Assembly (NCBI RefSeq): GCF_016427555.1
Contig: NZ_JAELVS010000008.1
Location: 40,465 to 104,464, forward strand
Source: Marinobacter litoralis
GTDB taxonomy: Bacteria > Pseudomonadota > Gammaproteobacteria > Pseudomonadales > Oleiphilaceae
Length of the DNA: 64,000 nt
Direction of reading: 5' to 3'
The notes under the pieces are model-generated. The model had not been told where the DNA came from and did no database searches. It saw only the letters and a program-made list of their open reading frames with translations. Shown piece by piece: positions 37,892 through 46,594 of the stretch. Made by a program: the position numbers and the translations under genes. Within the stretch, counting starts at the first letter, position 1; each line of letters begins with the position of its first letter.

Positions 37892-38734
37892 TCACGGTTC
37901 GCGCTCAAAGGTATGAAGACAAACATCAACCGTGAGGGACAATGAATCGAGGGCGGCCGCCCTTTCCCTGCCCTCCTGACTGGCTCTGTATAAATGAGGG
38001 GTCATCGCAAGCAAGTCCGCAATGGGCTCCGCGCCGGCAAGGTGCATGGGAAACCGTATGTCTTCGCTCGCTATCCGCTGGAAACCTTCAGGGGCTTCGG
38101 CAATCTTCTTTGATTCCGCACGAACCTCTGGATAAATAATTTCCCTTAATTCCCGTAAATGATCCTGCCCGCTGTCCACCTGGATCAATCGGCCACCCGG
38201 CCGAAGTACCCGGGCAAATTCCGCATACACCGGAAAACCGAAGAGGCAAAGCACCCGATCCAGAGAGCCGGGAAGAACCGGAAGGTTGGCGTTGCTGCCC
38301 ACGACCCAGCTAGCTCGCCGATCTTGCCGGGCGCCCGACAAAACCGCCCATTTGGAGATATCGAGCCCCAGCAAAGACAAATCAACACCGTCGGCCGCCA
38401 ACCCAAGCTGCCTGAGATAATATCCCTCGCCACACCCCGCATCGAGACAGCGTAAGGTAGATTCAGCGGGCACATCTTTTAAGGTTGCGTTCGCTACCGC
38501 ATCCGCAATCGGCTGATACAGGCCGGTTTCAAGGAATCGTTGACGGGCAGCAACCATTGCCTTGCTGTCTCCAGGATCCTTGGAGCGTTTTTTCTGCACG
38601 GGCAGCAAATGCACGTACCCTTGCCTTGCAATATCGAAGCTGTGGCCGTTCTCACACCGCCAGCTCTTCCCTTCGCGGCAAAGAGACATGCCATCCAGCG
38701 GGCACGCAAGGCTTTCGAACGGTAGAACACTCAT
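37892..38734 (-). CDS. rlmA: 23S rRNA (guanine-N1)-methyltransferase RlmA-like
   Basis: 280 residues. SAM-dependent methyltransferase that in E. coli methylates G745 of 23S rRNA. Family signatures: GHSFDIARQGYVHLLPVQKKRSKDPGDS near residues 30-60, SAM motif LDAGCGEGYYL near 98, and FAEVLRPGGRLIQV near 180. The N-terminal zinc finger is altered: the usual C-x2-C-x12-C-x3-H becomes C11-x2-D14-x12-C27-x3-H31, with an extra C19 that might substitute. The rest looks intact. Confidence 0.86.
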   Translation of the reverse strand: MSVLPFESLACPLDGMSLCREGKSWRCENGHSFDIARQGYVHLLPVQKKRSKDPGDSKAMVAARQRFLETGLYQPIADAVANATLKDVPAESTLRCLDAGCGEGYYLRQLGLAADGVDLSLLGLDISKWAVLSGARQDRRASWVVGSNANLPVLPGSLDRVLCLFGFPVYAEFARVLRPGGRLIQVDSGQDHLRELREIIYPEVRAESKKIAEAPEGFQRIASEDIRFPMHLAGAEPIADLLAMTPHLYRASQEGRERAAALDSLSLTVDVCLHTFEREP

Positions 38735-38761
38735 GAAGGATTCCTGAATCTAACAAAGAAA

Positions 38762-40735
38762 TTAACGTTGGCCGTCACGGTCATCGTCGGCCATTAGCTG
38801 TTCATTGACGAAGATTTGATTCTTGCCCCTGCGCTTGGCTTCGTACATGGCCTTATCCGCTGTTTGCATGACACCCTCTACGGTTAAGCCTGCGCCTCTT
38901 GCGATTGCAATTCCGATACTTACGCCCACACGGGCGACACCTAGAGGCAGCACTACTGGCTGCGATACGGCATGAAGAACCTTTTCAGCAACCACGATTG
39001 CGTTTTGGGTAGACGATACTTCGGGTAGCAGTACAATGAATTCATCGCCACCCATCCGCACTACGGTATCCGTCTCACGTACATTCCGCTCAAGACGTTC
39101 TGCAATTTCTCTCAGCAAGATGTCTCCGGCATCATGACCGTAGGTGTCATTGACCTCTTTGAAGTGATCGAGATCAAGGAACATCAGTCCGAAGTGGCGT
39201 GAGTGCCGGCCTGACAGCGCGATGGCCAACTGCATGCGATCTTCAAGAACGCGACGGTTTGGAAGGCCTGTTAAGCTATCCTGGAAGGCCAGGCTATGAA
39301 TGGTTTCCTGGTATTCCTTGATCTCCGAAAAATCCTGAAAGGAGATAACCACACCCTCCTCACCGGTGTCGCTGGTAAGCGGCGCTGCATTGAGGATGAC
39401 CGGTATGGTCGAATCGTCTTTGCGCCGAAACTCCTCGTCTTTGCTTCGATAAAGCTGGCGGGTTTTCATGACGTCCATGACGGAACAATTGGGGTCGCCT
39501 TGTTCATGAACGTGGAATACCTCGTGCCCTTGTTTATGAACCAGGTCGCGGGCGTCCCACCCCAATATGCGCTCCGCCTCTGGATTCATGTACGTCAGCA
39601 CACCGTGTTTATCCATGACAATCAAGCCATCACCCAAGACGCTGGAGATTTTCCAGAAACGCTTGGATTGTCGCTCATTTTCTCGGCGAAGCTCACGCCT
39701 TTTGTGAATCAGAAAGTGGGTATAGAAAGAAATGACAAGCGTCAGGAACACGCCAATGATGTAGAAGCCTATAACCCAGGAGTGGCTCATCAATGCCGAA
39801 GATGGCAGCGCGGCGCTTGGAATGAATGAAACCGTTTTCCAGGTGTACTGTTCTGCTTCGGCACCGCCGCTGGACGACTTGAGCGGATGGACGGTTTCGT
39901 ACACAAAAAGCCCATTGTTTGTTTCTATCCAGCCATGATCACCCTCCATGATGTCCGAAAGAGCTTCGGGGTACTCCCGGGCAAAAGACGAGGGCAAACC
40001 GAACATAAAGGCCCACTCGTCATTTTGGTCGGGCCCTGCAAGAATGTGCCCTTCAGCGTCCAGAAGATAAGCGGGATAGGAGCCGGCCATACCGGTATCA
40101 AAGGTGTCCAGAAGCGTTTGACCTTTCATGTTCAGAATGACCAAACCCTGATTGCCGGTTGCTCCATCCACAATCCGGGTACCGAAACGGATCATCGGCG
40201 TGTAAGGAACTTCAACCTGGCCCTCTTCAACATTCAGATCCAGCGGCGACACATAGACGTCGCCCTCGGCAAGAGCCGCTGTTTCGATGACGTAGTAGCG
40301 CCCACCTTTGTGCTGCAACGTATCGTCATACTTTTTGAGAACCCGCCGACCACTTTTGTCTAACCGCACCAATTCCAAACCGTCGTCATCCAGAAAGCGA
40401 AGCTGGCTGTAGGTGGGCTTTTGCCCCAACTGGGCCTTGAACACCAGCTGGAGCGCCTCTTCCCACTCGGCATTCCTGAATCGGTTAAAGCGAACGGTTG
40501 CAGGTAAGTTCGCAATCGCCAACAAGTCGCTGGCAGTGTATTCAAATACTTGCTCCAGTAACCCGGCGGTCATCCTGGCTTTTGCCTGCTCTGCAACCTT
40601 CAAGTCGTCGGTTTGCAGAGCCGCTTGATACCGCAATGCACCGTACACAGCCAGAGTGAATACCAATACGCAAACCAACCCAGTAATGAGGGCTGACTTC
40701 ACAAATCCTTTTTCGTTCCAAGAGATGACTGTCAT
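38762..40735 (-). CDS. Membrane diguanylate cyclase with Cache-like sensor and PAS domain
   Basis: 657 residues: TM1 (about 12-33), a large periplasmic double-Cache-like domain (about 40-320), TM2 (about 333-355), PAS (about 375-490, YMNPEAERILGWDARDL), then GGDEF with an intact RMGGDEFIVLLPE active site and the LTGLPNRRVLEDRM start. It makes c-di-GMP in response to a periplasmic ligand. No EAL domain. The C-terminus is rich in Asp/Arg (ADDDRDGQR). A PAS-bound cofactor cannot be inferred. It is followed by rlmA after 27 bp on the same strand. Confidence 0.91.
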   Translation of the reverse strand: MTVISWNEKGFVKSALITGLVCVLVFTLAVYGALRYQAALQTDDLKVAEQAKARMTAGLLEQVFEYTASDLLAIANLPATVRFNRFRNAEWEEALQLVFKAQLGQKPTYSQLRFLDDDGLELVRLDKSGRRVLKKYDDTLQHKGGRYYVIETAALAEGDVYVSPLDLNVEEGQVEVPYTPMIRFGTRIVDGATGNQGLVILNMKGQTLLDTFDTGMAGSYPAYLLDAEGHILAGPDQNDEWAFMFGLPSSFAREYPEALSDIMEGDHGWIETNNGLFVYETVHPLKSSSGGAEAEQYTWKTVSFIPSAALPSSALMSHSWVIGFYIIGVFLTLVISFYTHFLIHKRRELRRENERQSKRFWKISSVLGDGLIVMDKHGVLTYMNPEAERILGWDARDLVHKQGHEVFHVHEQGDPNCSVMDVMKTRQLYRSKDEEFRRKDDSTIPVILNAAPLTSDTGEEGVVISFQDFSEIKEYQETIHSLAFQDSLTGLPNRRVLEDRMQLAIALSGRHSRHFGLMFLDLDHFKEVNDTYGHDAGDILLREIAERLERNVRETDTVVRMGGDEFIVLLPEVSSTQNAIVVAEKVLHAVSQPVVLPLGVARVGVSIGIAIARGAGLTVEGVMQTADKAMYEAKRRGKNQIFVNEQLMADDDRDGQR

Positions 40736-40814
40736 GCGTATTCATACAACCTAAGCGAGGGGAGCAATAACGTAATTATGGGGCATAATGCCTGAATGTA
40801 CCTGATTTAACGAT

Positions 40815-40838
40815 AAAAACGCCGGATCGACCGGCGTT
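40815..40838 (-). terminator. Intrinsic terminator downstream of the DUF4139 gene
   Basis: Read on the minus strand: AACGCCGG, 5-nt loop, CCGGCGTT, then TTT (plus-strand 40838 down to 40815). Perfect 8-bp stem. It separates the DUF4139 gene from the diguanylate cyclase gene. Confidence 0.85.
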
Positions 40839-40865
40839 ATCGATAACCGCGAATGATGTACTGGG

Positions 40866-42422
40866 CTACAAGGGCGGCAGAGAGGTCCCTTCGGGCACCC
40901 TCACCTCGAAGCCTGATTTCACGCTTTTGGTCTCGCCTGCCGCGATTTCACGATCCCAAACCAAAACGCCCTTCTTGTCGTCATAGTCACGTTGTACCGG
41001 TTCGCTGATTTCCAGCGGCTTGACCGTCAACACATCCTGCTCGGAAACAGGCAGTCGGTCAAAGATCCGAACCTGAACCGGTTTGTCATGATGATTTGTG
41101 ATGTCAAATCGATTTTGGCGGCGCTGCACGTTCTCGCTTTTCCAAATACCTTCCTCACCGGTTCGTTCCAGCTCGTTAACCACTTTGATTCGAACCGCTT
41201 GATCAACACCAAACCCCAGATCAACCGTTTCACCATCGGCGAGCTCACCGATGTGGGTTTGGCCGACACTTTGCCCATCCCGGTATAGCGTGGCAAGCCC
41301 GGCCGGTATGGGAACATTCCCGTTGAACTCTCCTTTTGCGTGAATATAGCCGGTCTGGTCAAGCACAGGTGCCGCCCATACCGCTACCTCAACCGGCAAT
41401 ACGTGGTCAGCCACCTTAAAACGATGCCCTGATGCACCACTTGGTACCTGAACCTTCCCGGCCAATCGATAACTTTGCGTAAACGTGCTGGCTCGCTCGA
41501 CTGTTACGGAATCAGCCATTGCCGACCCAGCCTGCATCTCCGCCACCGGGGCGCGCATCTTGGCTTGGTAACGCTCTTTGCCGGGGCTTACAATCCAGGG
41601 ATACACGTTTGGCATCGACGTGCCCCTGCGAGCGTTTGCCGTGGCAAGCTGGAGTTGTACATCGTTCCAGTCTGATCCCGTTGTCTGGTGGACAACGGCC
41701 ATGTGCTCTAATGTAAGCGCCCCACCAGAATCCGCCTCGGTGTTCAGGCGCGCATTGTATTCGCTCCGCCAGCTGGCCTCCGAGGTCTGAAACCGGAGTT
41801 CGACTTGCACGGCGCCGCTTTCGGGTGCCTGATAGTGAATCGTTACGTTTTTGGTGGCTTTGGCTCTTTGTGTGGTCTGGGCGAGCTCCCGTGTAAGGCG
41901 GTCTTTCAACGCAATATCGTCCTGCATGCTGACGCGCGTTTGGCGGATTTCCTTAAGAGCGGCCAGAGTTGTGTCTTTCAAAGCTATCGCCAGATCGCTT
42001 AGTTCTGATGCGGTCAATTCGTGCGGCGATTGAGCAGCATGATCCATCAGCTTGACTTGCTGTTCCCAGGCGCTGATGAGGTCCTTTTGCTCCTGAATGC
42101 GCAGGGTCACTTCCGATAATTCTTTCCGGATTCGGCGGGTTTCCTCGGCAACGAATTCCTCGCGCTCTGCTCGGGTTATCTGAACTTGCTGCAGCGTTGC
42201 ATCCGGCATACCGTCGAGCATCACCTGCAATGATTGGTCCTGCAGACTTAACGGAAGGCCTTTGATTTCGATCGTGCCGGTTCCTGCACGAATTTGCTCG
42301 GTCTCGTTCCACGTGAGTTCGGCATGAGAAGGATACAGCGTTGCCGCCGTAATGCTCGCCAACGCGGTCATCGGCAAGGTGGAAATCGACATTGCTAATG
42401 CCAGCAAGCCAGGCTTGTTCAT
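40866..42422 (-). CDS. DUF4139 domain protein, exported (mucoidy-inhibitor-like)
   Basis: 518 residues with a Sec signal peptide (cleavage near TALASI, residue 22). The N-terminal DUF4140-like part carries YPSHAELTWNETEQI, followed by a long coiled coil (about 95-200, rich in Glu, Gln and Arg). The C-terminal DUF4139 beta domain has EASWRSEYNARL, VVHQTTGSDWNDVQLQLATA and a closing KGVLVWDREIAAGETKSVKSGFEV-type segment. Family members are periplasmic or surface proteins of unknown biochemical role, sometimes called mucoidy inhibitors. It is bounded downstream by a terminator. Confidence 0.82.
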   Translation of the reverse strand: MNKPGLLALAMSISTLPMTALASITAATLYPSHAELTWNETEQIRAGTGTIEIKGLPLSLQDQSLQVMLDGMPDATLQQVQITRAEREEFVAEETRRIRKELSEVTLRIQEQKDLISAWEQQVKLMDHAAQSPHELTASELSDLAIALKDTTLAALKEIRQTRVSMQDDIALKDRLTRELAQTTQRAKATKNVTIHYQAPESGAVQVELRFQTSEASWRSEYNARLNTEADSGGALTLEHMAVVHQTTGSDWNDVQLQLATANARRGTSMPNVYPWIVSPGKERYQAKMRAPVAEMQAGSAMADSVTVERASTFTQSYRLAGKVQVPSGASGHRFKVADHVLPVEVAVWAAPVLDQTGYIHAKGEFNGNVPIPAGLATLYRDGQSVGQTHIGELADGETVDLGFGVDQAVRIKVVNELERTGEEGIWKSENVQRRQNRFDITNHHDKPVQVRIFDRLPVSEQDVLTVKPLEISEPVQRDYDDKKGVLVWDREIAAGETKSVKSGFEVRVPEGTSLPPL

Positions 42423-42561
42423 AGGAAAGTCCTTGTATTCGCAGCCAGTTGAAACAGAGGCAACCTTCAGTACAACGAAGTGTGCGCTCCGGCCAGGAAG
42501 TATTTGCGATGCAAGGAAGAATAGCAGAACGGGCTTTATGATGAGGTTAAAAAAGCGGATT

Positions 42562-43104
42562 TCAGGTTGCGAATGAGAAATCTTTCAACCACTTAAGGGA
42601 CGAACCTAAAACGCTTTGGTGGTGCTTTTCTGGTTTGGTTGAGGTGTTAACCTGCCTGATCTCGCGGCATAGAAGAAGGCAGTTGGCCGCGGCATTAAGA
42701 GCGTCTCTACGGGATGTCAGACGGGCGTTCAACGCACATCTTTTCGACGCCGGTACAGCGCGAGCTAACGGCATCAACTGTACGGGCTTGGGTTTTCCTG
42801 TCGCAGAAAACAGTGCATCCAACCACTTTTGATCCTGAGCCGGGGACTCCGAAAATACCGGATAGCCGGTTAACAGGCGGGATACTCTCTGGGCAACATA
42901 GGCCGCTGGCTCTCCTCGCTCACAACACTCTTGCCGGGCTAACCCGCGACGTGTTGCTTCATCACTCCACCCTACCCAGCTCTCTACGCTGTCAGGATTA
43001 ATGAGTGTCGAAAAGGACTGAGATCCGTCCACATGACACCAGGCTATCTCAACCGGGTAACTGTCATCACCGATACCACTTGCTTCTATATCGAGTATGT
43101 ACAT
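42562..43104 (-). CDS. DnaQ-like 3'-5' exonuclease family protein, possibly degenerate
   Basis: 180 residues from the ATG at 43104, chosen for AGGG 8 nt upstream. The N-terminus has the exonuclease motif I LDIEASG (D5, E7) and GDDSYPVEIAW. A motif-II-like FSESPAQDQKWLDAL lies in the middle. Motif III, normally H-x-A-x2-D-A, reads RRDALNAAAN here, so the catalytic His and final Asp appear lost. It may be an inactive nuclease or bind nucleic acid. The basic C-terminus and lack of partner domains give no further hint. A strong terminator of the upstream operon precedes it. Confidence 0.7.
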   Translation of the reverse strand: MYILDIEASGIGDDSYPVEIAWCHVDGSQSFSTLINPDSVESWVGWSDEATRRGLARQECCERGEPAAYVAQRVSRLLTGYPVFSESPAQDQKWLDALFSATGKPKPVQLMPLARAVPASKRCALNARLTSRRDALNAAANCLLLCREIRQVNTSTKPEKHHQSVLGSSLKWLKDFSFAT

Positions 43105-43122
43105 TGTTGCATCCCTACCCTG

Positions 43123-43160
43123 AAAAAAAGGCCCCGGCCATACTTGAGTCAACCGGGGCC
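43123..43160 (-). terminator. Strong terminator after the DUF1329 gene
   Basis: On the minus strand GGCCCCGG (43160-43153), 15-nt loop, CCGGGGCC (43137-43130), then TTTTTTT (43129-43123). Perfect 8-bp GC stem. It ends the lipase/DUF1302/DUF1329 transcript. Confidence 0.92.
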
Positions 43161-43180
43161 CATTTCACCCTGTCACGCTA

Positions 43181-44542
43181 TTAGCGAACGCCTGCGCGAC
43201 GCAACGCTGCCGGGGTGTATTCACGTGAGCTACGCTCAACACCGTAGGCGTACGGGTCGCTCTCTTCGTTGGTCATACCCATTACCAGGTAGCGACCAGA
43301 CAGAAGGTCATACAGAGTTTCAAAGGCGTATGCCGGAATGCGGGCGTCATACACCTGCATGGCATGAGCTTCCGCTACGCGCCACAGATTGTCGCGGCCG
43401 TCATAGTGGTCAACCACGGCGATCTGCCAGGTATCTTCGTCAATGTAGAAGTCACGCTTCTTGTACACATGACGCTCACCGTCTTTCAAAGTGGCGGTCA
43501 CATGCCATACACGGTGCAGCTCGTAGCGAGCCAGCTCTTGATTGACATGGCCTGGCTTGATGATGTCTTTGTAGCTCAGATCTTCACTCGCCATACGGTA
43601 GGAGTTGTAAGGGATGTAAAGCTCTTTGCGGCCCTTAAGCTCCCAGTTGTACTTATCCGGCGCACCGTTATACAGGTCGAGGTTATCGGACGTACGCTGA
43701 CCATCAGCCGCTGTACCCGGACCGTCGTAGGCGACACTCGGAGCACGACGAACACGACGCTGGCCTGAGTTGTACAACCATGCACGACGAGGTTCTTTAA
43801 CCTGGTTGATCGTTTCATGAACCAGCAACACGTTACCCGCCAAGCGAGATGGAGCTGTGATGGTCTGCTTGAAGTAGAACATCACGTTAGCGTCTTCCGA
43901 CGGATCGTAGTCCTTCAACTGAACTCGCTCGGTGAACGATTCTGTGAACTTGACCGCACTGAAATCACCGTTGGGCTGCGGAGTGACCTGCGCAACGTTA
44001 CGGGTCACTGAGCCGCCGCGATAGCGAGTGATGTGGTTGAAGATTGCCTCAAGACCGTTCTTGGGAATCGGGAAAGGAATGGCCGTCTGATAATTACTGA
44101 GGCCGTTGCCACTCTCGATGAGCGAGACGTTGGTGGCATTTTCTTTCGTTTTAGCCTGAACGACTTCCGGATAGGCACCCGTTCGACGGGTTTCGTATAC
44201 CGGAATGAAATAGCTGTCGTACGTTTTGATCATCGCGACCTGACCAGGCGTCAGTTTGTCGGCATATTGATCGACATTGGATTGATCAATACGGAACAAC
44301 TCTTTGTCGTTCGGGAACGGGTCAACGTAACGGCCATCGTCTTTGTAGGCTGCCGGCGGGGTTACCAAACCACCGTCCCAAGCCGGGATGGCATCGCCAT
44401 TGCCAGCTTTGATCGCGCCCATCGGGGTCAACGTATCACCCAGCTTGGCTGCTTCATCCTGAGACACGGCGGCAGAAGCCGAGCCTCCAGCCAACATAGC
44501 GCTGGCTACAGCACTGTATAAGAATGTTCGTATCATTTTCAT
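43181..44542 (-). CDS. DUF1329 family exported protein
   Basis: 453 residues from the ATG at 44542 (AAGGAG 9 nt upstream); the long in-frame extension upstream is rejected. It has a signal peptide with cleavage near SASA-AVS (residue 25). Recognisable family pieces are EAAKLGDTLTPMGAIKAGN, IPAWDGGL, LNTGVRN-free middle and YIPYNSYRMASEDLSYKDI. DUF1329 proteins are periplasmic and occur beside DUF1302 outer-membrane proteins and often RND-type lipid exporters; a LolA/LolB-like lipid carrier role is commonly proposed but not proven. It follows the DUF1302 gene by 28 bp. Confidence 0.87.
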   Translation of the reverse strand: MKMIRTFLYSAVASAMLAGGSASAAVSQDEAAKLGDTLTPMGAIKAGNGDAIPAWDGGLVTPPAAYKDDGRYVDPFPNDKELFRIDQSNVDQYADKLTPGQVAMIKTYDSYFIPVYETRRTGAYPEVVQAKTKENATNVSLIESGNGLSNYQTAIPFPIPKNGLEAIFNHITRYRGGSVTRNVAQVTPQPNGDFSAVKFTESFTERVQLKDYDPSEDANVMFYFKQTITAPSRLAGNVLLVHETINQVKEPRRAWLYNSGQRRVRRAPSVAYDGPGTAADGQRTSDNLDLYNGAPDKYNWELKGRKELYIPYNSYRMASEDLSYKDIIKPGHVNQELARYELHRVWHVTATLKDGERHVYKKRDFYIDEDTWQIAVVDHYDGRDNLWRVAEAHAMQVYDARIPAYAFETLYDLLSGRYLVMGMTNEESDPYAYGVERSSREYTPAALRRAGVR

Positions 44543-44570
44543 GGGTAAGGTCTCCTTGAGTTCCCGGGTA

Positions 44571-46463
44571 TTAAAATGCGTAAGAGATTGAAGCGGCCAC
44601 GAAATCGCGGTCGTTGGTTTCGTTAAAGTCGCCACCGAAATAGTTGGTGTAACTGATGGAAGCCTTATAGGCATTCTGATAGGTAGCATCCAAGCCAAGC
44701 CCTACGGTCTTGTTCCCTTCTTTGAAGTTACCGCCTGGGTCCGGTGCGTAGCCCTTCACGTCATGAGAGAAATACAACTTGGGACGCAGGTTCACACCAG
44801 CAAAAGCACTTGGGTAGTCCCAGACAAACAAGGTGCGGTAGCCCCAGGAAAAGTCCGTGGTAAACCCGTCATTGGTGCAGTTGGTCGCATTGATGTTCAG
44901 GCGTTTCTCACTGTCTGTGCCCTGGCTACAGAAGTCGCCAGAGAAACTTGGGCCATCCAGCGGTACGGGGCCGACACCAAACATGCCGGAGCGGCCGTAA
45001 CGGGCCTCGGACAAGTCAGGCAGGTCGTGTACGTAGGTAGCTCCCAGTTCAGCAATAATGATGAAGCGGTCTGCCCCCATGATCTGGTCGATAAAATGAA
45101 TCAGCGTTGTTTGCGCTTGCGACACGCCATATCGGTCATAGCCATCTACGGCTTTGCCTGCGTAGTTGCCGCCCTTGGCCTGCTCACGCTGTTCCAGCTT
45201 ACTGATCACCTGACCATCCGGGCCGCGCTGCTGCAGACCGCCGTAGATCAGCTCAAAGGTATTCCACTGAATGGGCATGTTCGGGCGGTAGCTGTACTCC
45301 GCACCCAGAGACGTACCGGTGGGCAGCGTGGTGTTGAAGCTCACGCCGAACAGATCGATGCCCTTTGGATAGTCGATAAAGTAGCTCGGGAAACGCGAGT
45401 CCTCCTTGGTGTCGTCACGCATCTGGCTGCCTTCAGGCGAAGCCGGGTTGTTCACCACACCGCTGATGTACGGCAGGCGGCTGTGATAACGGGTGTAGTA
45501 GAAGCCCACGTCGGCCTCTAGCTCGGTAACATACCAACGGACCGCTGCGCCGAACTGATCCTTATCACCGGGCTCTTTGTCACCAATTCGGGGCGCAATG
45601 AAGCCCTCTTCAAACGCCTGTCTGTCTGGAACCTGGCCTGCCAGCAGTACCGGGCCACATCCATCGGCCGCTACGTCGGCAGTCGAAAAGAACGTGCCGC
45701 AGTCATCAATCCGGAACGGTTCCCAGTCGGTCTGAACAAACGCCTCGAGTGTGACCTCAGGCGTCAAACCAACCGAGGTGTACAGCATTTCTACCGGCAG
45801 AAGCACGTCTTTCAATTCAGCACCCGGCGCACGAAACGCGGGCACATCGATTGGGTTGATCGCGTTTATACCGCCCAGGATAAAGGTACTTTCACCCCAG
45901 TTGACCACTTGACGACCGTAGCGAACCGCAACCGGAACATCTCCGACTTGCCAGTCCGTAAAGATATAGGCGTCGAGCAGGTCAATACCGGAGGCGTTGT
46001 CTTTCGCTTCGGAGTTCAGCTCACGCTGTTGACCGACCGGATCCACAGCGCGCTCGTTATCTTTAAGCTCGAAATCGTAGTAGTAGCTGGCCCGTCCGAG
46101 GAAGCCGACACGAGTCAGTACATCGCTGTCGGGCACGTAGTCCAGAAACAGCTCACTGCGGCCACGAAGAATGGTCGAGTACGGATCGCCTTTTTTGAAG
46201 TTGAGGTTACCGTCATCGAAGTTGTTGGAAGACGCACCGGTGTCGCTGTAAGCAAATTCGGGGCCCAGGTTACCTTGCGAGATCAGATCAGGATCCTGAT
46301 CTTCCAAACGGTAAGCTGTACCTGCGGTCAGCGTGGTGCTGAACGACGCATCAATCTCGTAGAAGCTGAAATCAAAAGCGGCTGCGGTGGGCGCAAGGCA
46401 CGCGATCTGGGTCGTCAGCGCTAGCTGAATAGACCTCGCTAAAATGGACTTTTTTATTGTCAT
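44571..46463 (-). CDS. DUF1302 family outer-membrane beta-barrel protein
   Basis: 630 residues from the ATG at 46463 (GGAG 9 nt upstream). Signal peptide cleaved near TAAA-FDF (residue 29). The long beta-rich body contains GTAYRLEDQDPDLI, RYGRQVVNWGESTFILGGINAINPIDVPAFR and RPNMPIQWNTFELIYGG, all DUF1302 hallmarks, and ends with AASISYAF, an outer-membrane C-terminal signature. It is a putative channel for hydrophobic compounds paired with DUF1329. It sits 131 bp after the lipase gene, with two hairpins between, and is likely in the same transcript. Confidence 0.88.
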   Translation of the reverse strand: MTIKKSILARSIQLALTTQIACLAPTAAAFDFSFYEIDASFSTTLTAGTAYRLEDQDPDLISQGNLGPEFAYSDTGASSNNFDDGNLNFKKGDPYSTILRGRSELFLDYVPDSDVLTRVGFLGRASYYYDFELKDNERAVDPVGQQRELNSEAKDNASGIDLLDAYIFTDWQVGDVPVAVRYGRQVVNWGESTFILGGINAINPIDVPAFRAPGAELKDVLLPVEMLYTSVGLTPEVTLEAFVQTDWEPFRIDDCGTFFSTADVAADGCGPVLLAGQVPDRQAFEEGFIAPRIGDKEPGDKDQFGAAVRWYVTELEADVGFYYTRYHSRLPYISGVVNNPASPEGSQMRDDTKEDSRFPSYFIDYPKGIDLFGVSFNTTLPTGTSLGAEYSYRPNMPIQWNTFELIYGGLQQRGPDGQVISKLEQREQAKGGNYAGKAVDGYDRYGVSQAQTTLIHFIDQIMGADRFIIIAELGATYVHDLPDLSEARYGRSGMFGVGPVPLDGPSFSGDFCSQGTDSEKRLNINATNCTNDGFTTDFSWGYRTLFVWDYPSAFAGVNLRPKLYFSHDVKGYAPDPGGNFKEGNKTVGLGLDATYQNAYKASISYTNYFGGDFNETNDRDFVAASISYAF

Positions 46464-46497
46464 TGCAATTACTCCGCACATTTTTTGGCGCAAGCGC

Positions 46498-46575
46498 TCC
46501 CGCCAAGCGGGAAACACGCCATGGTTATCGTTGTCGTTGTGAGAGGTTTTGAGCGCCGCCGGGTGTGGCGGCGCT
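46498..46575. repeat. Two hairpins between the lipase and DUF1302 genes
   Basis: TCCCGC (46498-46503) / GCGGGA (46507-46512), 3-nt loop; and AGCGCCGCC (46552-46560) / GGCGGCGCT (46567-46575), 6-nt loop, both perfect. The second is followed on the minus strand by CAAAACC rather than a T-run, so it would terminate poorly. More likely they act as a partial attenuator or an mRNA-stability/processing element in the lipase-DUF1302-DUF1329 transcript. Confidence 0.6.
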
Positions 46576-46594
46576 ACTAATTCGATGCCCCGTT

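Noticed and set aside
44543..44698. N-terminal extension of the DUF1329 protein
   Set aside because: It precedes a normal signal peptide and overlaps the end of the DUF1302 gene; AAGGAG supports the ATG at 44542.
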